DNA of 49,217 bases from an uncultured Clostridia bacterium (GTDB taxonomy: Bacteria; Bacillota; Clostridia; Oscillospirales; Acutalibacteraceae): contig CAMFSU010000014.1 of assembly GCA_945983355.1 (NCBI GenBank), positions 1-49,217 on the forward strand. The letters run 5' to 3'. Shown piece after piece: positions 15,845 to 22,630 of this stretch (position 1 is the first letter of the stretch; each line of letters begins with the position of its first letter). The notes under the pieces are model-generated. The model searched no databases and was not told the DNA's origin. It saw nothing but the letters and a program-made list of their open reading frames with translations. The position numbers and the translations under genes are program-made.

Positions 15845-17041
15845 TTATTTTGAAATAATTGCCAATGTATCGCGTGCGATTGCAAGCTCTTCATTGGTTG
15901 GAATAATGTAAACGTCAACCTTGCTGTTGTCGGTAGAAATTTTAACCTCTTCACCGCGGATAGTGTTCTTTTCGTTATCAATCTCAACACCGAGATATGC
16001 GAGGTTTTCGCAAACATATCTGCGAAGTTCGCCATCGTTTTCACCGATACCGCCTGTAAAGGCAATAGCATCAACACCGTTCATAGCTGCAACGTATGAG
16101 CCAACAAATTTTAAAATTTGATAGCGTTGCATATCAATTGCGAGCTGTGCGCGGTGGTTGCCTTGTTCAGCAGCCGCAGCAACGTCACGGTTGTCATTAG
16201 AAACACCCGAAACACCTAAAACGCCCGATTCTTTGTTGCAAATGTGGTTAATATCGGCGGGGGTAAGGTTTTCTTTTTCGGCAATAAAGGTCAAAGCAGA
16301 GGGGTCGAGTGTACCTGTGCGGGTACCCATCATAAAGCCATCAAGTGGGGTAAAGCCCATTGAAGTGTCAAAGCACTTACCGTCTTTAACAGCGGTGATA
16401 GAACAGCCGTTACCAAGGTGGCAGGTGATGATTTTCATATCCTTGCGGTCTTTGCCAATAACCTCAGCCAAGCGGTTGCTTACAAAGTCGTGGCTTGTGC
16501 CGTGTGCGCCGTATTTACGCACGCCGTATTTTTCATAATATTCATAAGGAAGCGCAAACATATAAACATGCTCAGGCATTGTTTGGTGGAAGGATGTGTC
16601 AAACACTGCAACCTGTGGCTTTTCTTTACCAAAGGTTTTAATGCAAGCCTTAATAGCAAGAACGTGAGCAGGGTTGTGAAGAGGTGCTAATGCGCCAAGC
16701 TCATCAATGTCGTTAAGTGCTTTGTCATCGATAAGGCAAGAGCCCTTGAAAATTGCGCCGCCCTGCACAATTCTGTGACCGATAGCTGAAACCTCGTCAA
16801 AAGAATCGATAACCTTTGCGTCAGATTTGGTTAAAGCGTAAACTACTGCCTCAAATGCTTCGCTGTGGGTTGGCATTGCGGTTTCAGCCGAATATACTCT
16901 GCCATCAGCGGCCTTGTGGGTGATAGCGCCTGAAACACCGATTCTTTCACAAAGCCCCTTTGCCAAAACCTGTTCATTTTCCATATCAATAAGCTGATAT
17001 TTAAGTGATGAACTGCCTGCGTTTACAACAAAAATTTTCAT
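15845..17041 (-). CDS. ackA: Acetate kinase
   Basis: 398 residues, full length. Motifs: VNAGSSSLKYQLID (N-terminal ATPase-fold loop), GHRIVQGG, VFDTSFHQTMPEHVY, RKYGAHGTSHDFV (catalytic His region), HLGNGCSI and FTGGIGEND. The enzyme interconverts acetyl phosphate and acetate with ATP, the last step of acetate fermentation. No pta is adjacent. GGAGGC lies 6-7 nt before the ATG. It is divergent from tmcAL, whose product consumes acetate. Confidence 0.95.
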   Translation of the reverse strand: MKIFVVNAGSSSLKYQLIDMENEQVLAKGLCERIGVSGAITHKAADGRVYSAETAMPTHSEAFEAVVYALTKSDAKVIDSFDEVSAIGHRIVQGGAIFKGSCLIDDKALNDIDELGALAPLHNPAHVLAIKACIKTFGKEKPQVAVFDTSFHQTMPEHVYMFALPYEYYEKYGVRKYGAHGTSHDFVSNRLAEVIGKDRKDMKIITCHLGNGCSITAVKDGKCFDTSMGFTPLDGFMMGTRTGTLDPSALTFIAEKENLTPADINHICNKESGVLGVSGVSNDNRDVAAAAEQGNHRAQLAIDMQRYQILKFVGSYVAAMNGVDAIAFTGGIGENDGELRRYVCENLAYLGVEIDNEKNTIRGEEVKISTDNSKVDVYIIPTNEELAIARDTLAIISK

Positions 17042-17066
17042 TTTTTACTGCCTCCGTCAAAATGTA

Positions 17067-17095
17067 TTGAATTAAAAAATAAAATATGCTATATT
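17067..17095 (+). promoter_or_regulatory. tmcAL promoter
   Basis: TTGAAT (17067-17072), 17 nt, TATATT (17090-17095), overlapping the start region of the divergent ackA transcript. Confidence 0.65.
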
Positions 17096-17104
17096 AACTA
17101 ATAT

Positions 17105-17133
17105 ATAATACAATAAATTTTTCCTATTTTCAA
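17105..17133 (-). promoter_or_regulatory. ackA promoter
   Basis: Minus strand TTGAAA (17133-17128), 17 nt, TATTAT (17110-17105), 64 nt before the ackA start. Confidence 0.7.
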
Positions 17134-17158
17134 GTTTATTTATAAAAGAAGTGATTTT

Positions 17159-18331
17159 TTGTCAAGAATAGGCATAATTGCAGAATTTAACCCTTTGCAT
17201 TTAGGGCATAAGTATCTAATAGATGAGGCAAAAAAACAGGGCGAGGTTGTGTGTGTTATAAGCTCTAACTTTGTTCAGCGGGGCGACACCGCAATTTGTG
17301 AAAAGCGTGTACGCACACAAATGGCGCTTGACTGTGGGGCAGACCTGGTTTTAGAGCTTCCCGTTTGCTATTCAATGTCAACTGCACAAAGCTTTGCCTT
17401 TGGCGGTGTTAGTGCTCTTGTGATGGCTGGGTGTGACACAATCATGTTTGGCAGTGAGACGGGGGAGATTGAGCCGCTTTTAAAAACTGCCGAAATTTTG
17501 TGCTCAAATAAGTTTAAAGAAAAGTTAAGTCAAAATTTAAAAAACGGCCGCACCTTTGCAAAGGCAAGGCAAATAACTGCCGAAAGCTGTGGCGCAACCA
17601 AAGGTATTTTAGAGGGTGCAAATAATAATTTGGCAATAGAATATATTTTGGCGGCAAAAATGCTTGGTGCAAATTTAAGTTTTAAAACGGTTAAAAGATT
17701 AGGTGCAAACCACGATAGCGGCGATATTTTGGGTGGCTTTGCCTCAGCTTCCCTCATCCGCGAAAAAATCCTTTTGGGCGATTTTTCATTTGCGCAAAAA
17801 TATATGCCAAAATCGGCGTTTTCGCTTCTAAGTGAGGATAATGTATCAAATATCAATTTAATAGACAGGGCGATTTTAGCCACACTTCGCACCAAAAGCT
17901 TAAATGACTTTAAAAATTTACCTGATGTTAGCGAAGGGCTTGAAAACAAACTTTTGTCATCAATAAGGGTTGCAACTGACCTTTGTGATGTTTATAATAA
18001 AATTAAAAGCAAGCGTTACACCTTGGCGCGTGTCAGAAGAATTGTGCTTTCGGCGTTTTTAGGGCTTGATAACACATTTTTTATGAAAGCACCGCCGTAT
18101 ATACGGGTTTTGGGCTTCAATAAAAACGGCAAGAAAATCATCAGCCAACAGCGAAAGCAAAACGGTAACAAATTGGTGTTAAAGGCGACCGAAATTAAAA
18201 ATTTTGGTGCTGATGCCGAAAAAATGTTTGCGCTTGAAAACCGCGCAACCGATTTATATCTTTTATCATTAAAAAAGCCACAGGAATGTGGGCTTGAATA
18301 TAAAGCAAACTTAATTAAAACGGAGTGTTAA
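17159..18331 (+). CDS. tmcAL: tRNA(Met) cytidine acetate ligase
   Basis: 390 residues. The nucleotidyltransferase-like N-terminus IIAEFNPLHLGHKYLI carries the HxGH ATP motif. Further TmcAL (YlbM) blocks are ISSNFVQRGDTAI, LELPVCYSMSTAQSFA, GANNNLAIEYI and SASLIREKI. The enzyme activates acetate with ATP and forms N4-acetylcytidine at the wobble base of elongator tRNA(Met). The start is TTG with GAAGTGA upstream. It lies divergent from ackA. It is probably the first gene of a run through 20760. Confidence 0.9.
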   Translation: MSRIGIIAEFNPLHLGHKYLIDEAKKQGEVVCVISSNFVQRGDTAICEKRVRTQMALDCGADLVLELPVCYSMSTAQSFAFGGVSALVMAGCDTIMFGSETGEIEPLLKTAEILCSNKFKEKLSQNLKNGRTFAKARQITAESCGATKGILEGANNNLAIEYILAAKMLGANLSFKTVKRLGANHDSGDILGGFASASLIREKILLGDFSFAQKYMPKSAFSLLSEDNVSNINLIDRAILATLRTKSLNDFKNLPDVSEGLENKLLSSIRVATDLCDVYNKIKSKRYTLARVRRIVLSAFLGLDNTFFMKAPPYIRVLGFNKNGKKIISQQRKQNGNKLVLKATEIKNFGADAEKMFALENRATDLYLLSLKKPQECGLEYKANLIKTEC

Positions 18332-18336
18332 TTTTT

Positions 18337-19269
18337 ATGGTAAATGTAAGTATTATTGAAAGCTACAAAAAATACGGTAAATGCGTATGCATTTCAAACG
18401 GCGTGATTGAGGCCTATGTTACGGTTGATTTGGGTCCCCGCATCATTAGATTCGGTTTTGTTGGACAGCAAAACATTTTAAATGACCACCGCGAGAAATT
18501 CTCACCCTTGACCGACGAAAAATATGAAGCATTGTTTGGCAAGGGCAAAGCGTGGGAAAGCATGGGCGGTCACAGGGTTTGGGTAACCCCTGAAAGTTAT
18601 CCAGAAACCTATACCCCCGATGATAAGTCCGTGACTTACTCTGTAAATGACGACAGTGTTGTGTTTACTTCGGTTGAGGAGCCCGAGGTTGGCAAGGCCA
18701 AAACACTTACTGTTAAAATGGCACCCGAAGCTGCTGAAATGACCGTTAAAATGAATGTTAAAAACATTAGTGGTGCAAAACGTGAGTTTTCAGTTTGGGC
18801 AATCAGTGTTTGTGAGGCGGGTGGTAATTTAATTATCCCAATGAACACTAACGACACAGGTCTTTTACATAACCGTTCAATTTCGGTTTGGCCTTATACC
18901 GATTTAAGCGACAAGCGCATCCGTTTTGGTGCAAAATATGCCGTTATTAAGCAAGATGTTAACGCCACAACTCCGCTAAAGATAGGTTTTGATTTAAATA
19001 AAGGTGTTGTACACTATGTTTTGGGTGATGACATTTTCACAAAGCGTTACAATGCAAAACATGGTGAGCTTCCTTACCCCGATGGAAATTGCTCGTTTGA
19101 AACCTATACCGACAATGTTATGATAGAGGTTGAAACCCTTTCAGCTATTAAGGCGGTTGAAAACGGCGACTGCCACGAATATACAGAATATTGGTCGCTT
19201 GACAAAAAGCCCGGCGAGGTTGATTTTAACAGCGATGCTTCAATTGATGAAATGCTTAGCAAAATGTAA
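18337..19269 (+). CDS. DUF4380-like, galactose-mutarotase-fold protein
   Basis: 310 residues, all-beta. DLGPRIIRFGFVGQQNIL followed by GGHRVWVTPESYPETYTPDD resembles DUF4380 proteins, which have the beta-supersandwich fold of aldose epimerases. Catalytic His/Glu of true mutarotases are not obvious. The predicted protein is cytoplasmic. ATG at 18337 is chosen over the 18325 start because GGAGTG lies 9 nt upstream, overlapping the tmcAL stop. The substrate is unknown, presumably a sugar or polysaccharide. Confidence 0.6.
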   Translation: MVNVSIIESYKKYGKCVCISNGVIEAYVTVDLGPRIIRFGFVGQQNILNDHREKFSPLTDEKYEALFGKGKAWESMGGHRVWVTPESYPETYTPDDKSVTYSVNDDSVVFTSVEEPEVGKAKTLTVKMAPEAAEMTVKMNVKNISGAKREFSVWAISVCEAGGNLIIPMNTNDTGLLHNRSISVWPYTDLSDKRIRFGAKYAVIKQDVNATTPLKIGFDLNKGVVHYVLGDDIFTKRYNAKHGELPYPDGNCSFETYTDNVMIEVETLSAIKAVENGDCHEYTEYWSLDKKPGEVDFNSDASIDEMLSKM

Positions 19270-19274
19270 CTGAT

Positions 19275-19739
19275 ATGATTAGAAAAGCCAATATAAAAGA
19301 CATCCCCAAAATTATGGACCTGCTTTCACAGGTTTGCCTTGTTCACCATAATGGAAGACCTGATATTTTCAAAATCGGCACAAAGTATTCTTCTGCCGAA
19401 TTAGAGGCACTTCTTTGTGATGAGCAACGCCCAATTCTTGTTTGGGCTGATGAAAATGATAAAGTGATGGGATATTGCTTTTGCATTTTTCAGCAGCATA
19501 AAGAAAATTCAATTTTGACCGATATTAAAACCCTTTATATTGATGATTTGTGTGTGGATGAAAAAATGCGGGGAAGACATATCGGTAAAGAGCTTTATGA
19601 TGCGGCAGTAAAGCTTGCAAAGGATAGCGGATGCTATAATCTTACACTAAATGTGTGGAGCTGTAACCCCTCTGCCATGCGGTTTTACGAAGCGCAAGGC
19701 CTTGCACCCCAAAAGGTTGGGATGGAGCTTATACTTTGA
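19275..19739 (+). CDS. GNAT-family N-acetyltransferase
   Basis: 154 residues. The acetyl-CoA-binding motif A is seen in LCVDEKMRGRHIGKELYDAA (R/QxxGxG/A type) and motif B in WSCNPSAMRFYEAQGL. The acceptor is unknown. It begins 5 nt after the DUF4380 gene with no strong ribosome site, so it is probably translationally coupled. Confidence 0.85.
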   Translation: MIRKANIKDIPKIMDLLSQVCLVHHNGRPDIFKIGTKYSSAELEALLCDEQRPILVWADENDKVMGYCFCIFQQHKENSILTDIKTLYIDDLCVDEKMRGRHIGKELYDAAVKLAKDSGCYNLTLNVWSCNPSAMRFYEAQGLAPQKVGMELIL

Positions 19740-19779
19740 TTTTGAGTGTATAAGGAAAACAAGGATGGCGGAGAATTAA

Positions 19780-20760
19780 ATGAAAACTAAAAACATAGCC
19801 ACGGTTTACGCTGTTTTGGCTGCGGCACTTTATGCGATTAATGTGCCATTGTCTAAACTGCTGTTAAATTATGCCCAACCTACAATGATGGCGGCATTTT
19901 TGTATCTTGGTGCGGGTATAGGATTATTTATTTACAGCTTGATAGAAAAAGCATTCGGCAAACAAGTTAAAAGAGAGCCATTAACCAAAAAAGAATTGCC
20001 GTACACTATAGCAATGGTGGTGCTGGATATTGCCGCACCCATACTTTTAATGTTTGGTATTTCTTTAACCAATTCTGCAAATGTGTCGCTTTTAAACAAT
20101 TTTGAAATTGTGGCAACCTCCATAATTGCTCTTGTGGTATTTAAGGAAGTAATATCTAAAAAACTGTGGTTTGCAATTGCGCTTGTAACGGTTGCAAGTG
20201 CTATACTCAGTTTTGAAGGTGCTGAGTCATTTACATTTAACAGCGGTTCGCTGTTTGTGCTTGGCGCTTGTCTTTGTTGGGGGCTTGAAAACAACTGCAC
20301 CAAAATGATAAGCAATAAAAGCTCGGTCGAAATCGTAATTATTAAGGGCACTTTTTCAGGGCTTGGCAGTTTAATTTGTGCTTTTGTTTTGGGCGAGCGT
20401 ATACCTGCAATTTATTGGATATTGTGTATATTGCTTTTGGGATTTGTGGCTTATGGTCTAAGCATACATTTTTACATTATGGCACAAAAGAATTTGGGCG
20501 CCGCCAAAACAAGCGCTTATTATTCGGTTGCACCTTTTTTAGGCGTTGTATTCAGCTTTTTATTCTTAAGCGAAAGACCGGGCATACAGTTTTATGTTGC
20601 ATTGGTTATTATGATTATCAGCACTTATTTTATGGTTAAGGATACAATCTCGTTACAGCACACCCACGAACACGCTCACGGCGATATAGTTCATACACAT
20701 ATTCATACGCATGGTAGCGATAGCGAAAACCACAATCATAAACATAACTTACCATTATAA
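19780..20760 (+). CDS. EamA-family (DMT) transporter with His-rich tail
   Basis: 326 residues. Ten hydrophobic helices in two EamA repeats end near residue 290. A cytosolic or external tail of about 35 residues follows, with roughly a dozen His, many as HxH pairs (HTHEHAHG, HTHIHTHG, HNHKH). Such tails are typical of zinc, nickel or cobalt transporters and chaperones and are not part of the EamA fold. GGAG lies 6 nt before the ATG. A rho-independent terminator follows 4 nt after the stop. Metal export or metal-gated transport is an inference. Confidence 0.85.
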   Translation: MKTKNIATVYAVLAAALYAINVPLSKLLLNYAQPTMMAAFLYLGAGIGLFIYSLIEKAFGKQVKREPLTKKELPYTIAMVVLDIAAPILLMFGISLTNSANVSLLNNFEIVATSIIALVVFKEVISKKLWFAIALVTVASAILSFEGAESFTFNSGSLFVLGACLCWGLENNCTKMISNKSSVEIVIIKGTFSGLGSLICAFVLGERIPAIYWILCILLLGFVAYGLSIHFYIMAQKNLGAAKTSAYYSVAPFLGVVFSFLFLSERPGIQFYVALVIMIISTYFMVKDTISLQHTHEHAHGDIVHTHIHTHGSDSENHNHKHNLPL

Positions 20761-20764
20761 TAAC

Positions 20765-20793
20765 AAAGACGGCAAAAAGCCGTCTTTGTTTTT
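20765..20793 (+). terminator. Terminator of the tmcAL-DMT operon
   Basis: AAAGACGGC-AAAAA-GCCGTCTTT followed by GTTTTT. A near-identical copy occurs at 21022-21050. Confidence 0.9.
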
Positions 20794-20797
20794 ATGG
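20765..20797. repeat. 33-bp direct repeat, copy 1 (terminator duplicate)
   Basis: Matches 21022-21054 with one mismatch in the hairpin loop. The pair brackets the intergenic repeat at 20798-21021. Confidence 0.8.
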
Positions 20798-20811
20798 TCG
20801 AGGCGACAGGA
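20795..20811. repeat. Left attachment-site-like repeat (tRNA-Pro 3' end)
   Basis: TGGTCGAGGCGACAGGA, identical to 43657-43673. Here it is not followed by the rest of a tRNA gene. Confidence 0.75.
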
Positions 20812-21021
20812 AAGCATTTATAAAATTTTAATATATTACCCGCGCGGCCCTCTTGCGGTGACAAAGTTTATTACGGCTTGTAGCGCCTATAAACTTTGAC
20901 CGCTGCGCCTGAAAAAACTCGCTTTATCGTCCACCGGACGCGCTCGCTTTTTCAACCCTGCGTCCCTCACCGCGTTCGGGACTGATACAGCAAATTTGAA
21001 TATTACCGCAATAATAAAAAT
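20798..21021. repeat. Intergenic repeat family, left copy
   Basis: It shares ordered blocks with 43735-43903 at matching spacing: TCTTGCGGTG (20851), GACCGCTGCGCCT (20898) and TCCACxGGAxGCGCTC (about 20930). No open frame or RNA family is recognised. Several inverted segments occur (AAACTTTG with CAAAGTTT; GTCCC...GGGAC). It is flanked by the 33-bp terminator duplication. Confidence 0.6.
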
Positions 21022-21054
21022 AAAGACGGCACAAAGCCGTCTTTGTTTTTATGG
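21022..21054 (+). terminator. Second terminator copy / direct repeat copy 2
   Basis: AAAGACGGC-ACAAA-GCCGTCTTT-GTTTTT then ATGG. No gene reads into it from the plus strand, so it is a duplicate rather than a gene end. From 21055 to 21180 I see no gene; there is a loose direct repeat of a GTAGC..GCAGATTT segment. Confidence 0.7.
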
Positions 21055-21180
21055 CAAAGGCTTATAATATGGCTACCAAGGGGTAGTGTTACAGCGGGTT
21101 ACACTTTTCTCTTTTAACCGTAGCAGATTTCTCTTGTAGCCGTTGCAGATTTTGTACCCCTCAAAAACAACAGAAAAACA

Positions 21181-21220
21181 GAGCTGAACCTCAATGGCTA
21201 TCATCGAGATTCAGCTCTTT
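21181..21220 (-). terminator. Terminator of the recombinase operon
   Basis: Imperfect long stem AGAGCTGAATCTC / GAGGTTCAGCTCT followed on the minus strand by GTTTTT. It overlaps the last codons and stop of the gene at 21211. Confidence 0.75.
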
Positions 21221-21561
21221 TCGATTTCACGGGCATTATTGAGGTCAAAAGCAATCACCCCGTGCGTCTTACTAACCTTTCCGGGGACACGATAGGATTT
21301 GCCACAATCCCAATCGAACTCCGTAGCAAGAAGCCTACACAGACGAATGCTTGTCAGTTCCAGGCTACTTTTTCCGTTATATACAGTTGCGGGAACTCGA
21401 TGGGAGTGAAAATCTTTCCTTTCATACGGGGCCAACAATAATGAATTACCTTCTTCCGAGAGCATAAAACAGATATACTTCGGGCAGCCAATTTCTCGAA
21501 GTGCCTTAACAAATATATGAATACGGTTATTTTTGAGGTAAAATGATAAATAGGTGTCCAT
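21211..21561 (-). CDS. Stand-alone recombinase-tail-like protein, copy D
   Basis: 116 residues. The C-terminal VIAFDLNNAREI matches the FNLPNA/FKLSDF/FDFSDA block of the other three copies in this operon. Conserved hydrophobic strands precede it (YICFMLSEEGNSLLLAPY). It is the most diverged and lacks the SIRW motif. ATG at 21561 is used because it follows the upstream stop by 4 nt; a longer frame would overlap that gene. The function is unknown; it probably works with the serine recombinase. Confidence 0.6.
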   Translation of the reverse strand: MDTYLSFYLKNNRIHIFVKALREIGCPKYICFMLSEEGNSLLLAPYERKDFHSHRVPATVYNGKSSLELTSIRLCRLLATEFDWDCGKSYRVPGKVSKTHGVIAFDLNNAREIEKS

Positions 21562-21565
21562 CACA

Positions 21566-22015
21566 TTAATTACCGTCCTTTTTAGTAACCCAATGCTCTG
21601 CATCACTAAAATCAAAAAGCATCATTACTTTTTTATTGACAGTTACAAGGCGTCCGTTGGCACGGTAATTAAATTTCGGGTCTAATCCCCAGGCATCATA
21701 TATTAAGTCTCCGAAGCGTTTGGACTCCATATTTCGGATGCATAAATTTTTGCCTCCCTTAATCCAACGAATAGAATCCTTATCTACCGAGTTGACCGGG
21801 ACAACAATAAGACATTTCGATTTTGGATTTACCTCAATGCGTACATATTCGCAGTTGTTCAAGCTGGTAAGTACCAGTTTACTGAAGGACAATTTTGTAG
21901 GCCAAATAGAACACGATGGCTCGTTTTTCCTCGGAAGATGAACAAACATATCGGAAGATACGATTTGAAAGCCATCTAACGACATTTCTTCTATTGGATT
22001 GATGCTTGTAGACAT
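21566..22015 (-). CDS. Stand-alone recombinase-tail-like protein, copy C
   Basis: 149 residues with the shared blocks LDGFQIVSSDMF, KLSFSK, NPKSKCLIVVP, DSIRWIKGG and LFDFSDAEHW. They run in the same order as in the recombinase tail and copy B. AAGGGGGT lies 8 nt before the ATG. It follows copy B by 12 nt. No enzymatic motif is visible; a DNA-binding or assembly role is inferred from context only. Confidence 0.65.
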   Translation of the reverse strand: MSTSINPIEEMSLDGFQIVSSDMFVHLPRKNEPSCSIWPTKLSFSKLVLTSLNNCEYVRIEVNPKSKCLIVVPVNSVDKDSIRWIKGGKNLCIRNMESKRFGDLIYDAWGLDPKFNYRANGRLVTVNKKVMMLFDFSDAEHWVTKKDGN

Positions 22016-22027
22016 TTGAATACCCCC

Positions 22028-22630
22028 TTAAGTTTTATCTGTTGTAATGTAACCGTCAGCAAGGTCGATTTTATATGTTTCCTCATGATGCTCGACCGGT
22101 GTGCCGAAATATTCACGCCATTCGCCGGGAAGATACGATTTTGTTTTTCCGCCTTTGACGAACAATTCAAAATCGGAAAGTTTGAATAGGTATAGCATTT
22201 CACCCTCGCAAACAGCAGGTTTACCCATCATTTTGTAACGATATTGGGCATCCCACCCCATGAGGTCGAAAATTTTAGCAGCAAAGATTTTGCAGAGCAA
22301 ATCTCGGTTTTGCAGTTCTTTTTCTCCGCCACCTCGTGCCCAGCGGAGGGAGTCGGGTGCATCTGCCTCGCACGGACGAATAATCAATCTTTTCTGCTCG
22401 GGGTGAATTAAAATTTGAATGTGCGTTACCCCCGGAAACCTACGCAAGCAAGCCATATTAAATTTGATTCTGCTGTCCCAAATAGTGATGGCAGGCTCAC
22501 GTGAATGGGCAAATAACTCTGCCTTTGTGACTTGATATCCGGCAAGGTTAATTAGCTCTTCCGTTTCCTCCGGCTGCCCCTCCAAAGGAACGCTGTTATT
22601 AAAATAGTGTTCAGTCTGTGTCGTGTCCAT
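22028..22630 (-). CDS. Stand-alone recombinase-tail-like protein, copy B
   Basis: 200 residues. An N-terminal acidic stretch is followed by the shared module: LAGYQVTKAELF, RIKFNMACLRRF, IHPEQKRLIIRPC, DSLRWARGG, FKLSDFELFV. A C-terminal part includes LPGEWREYFG, matching PEEWDGDFG of the recombinase tail. This is the copy closest to the tail. ATG at 22630 is chosen (AGAGGAAT upstream); the gene overlaps the recombinase end by 20 nt. Homologues may be labelled integrase in databases, but no integrase motif is present. Confidence 0.7.
   Translation of the reverse strand: MDTTQTEHYFNNSVPLEGQPEETEELINLAGYQVTKAELFAHSREPAITIWDSRIKFNMACLRRFPGVTHIQILIHPEQKRLIIRPCEADAPDSLRWARGGGEKELQNRDLLCKIFAAKIFDLMGWDAQYRYKMMGKPAVCEGEMLYLFKLSDFELFVKGGKTKSYLPGEWREYFGTPVEHHEETYKIDLADGYITTDKT

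Noticed and set aside
20711-20899. 62-residue plus-strand protein
   Set aside because: It overlaps the His-rich 3' end of the DMT gene, the terminator and the attachment repeat, with no ribosome site.
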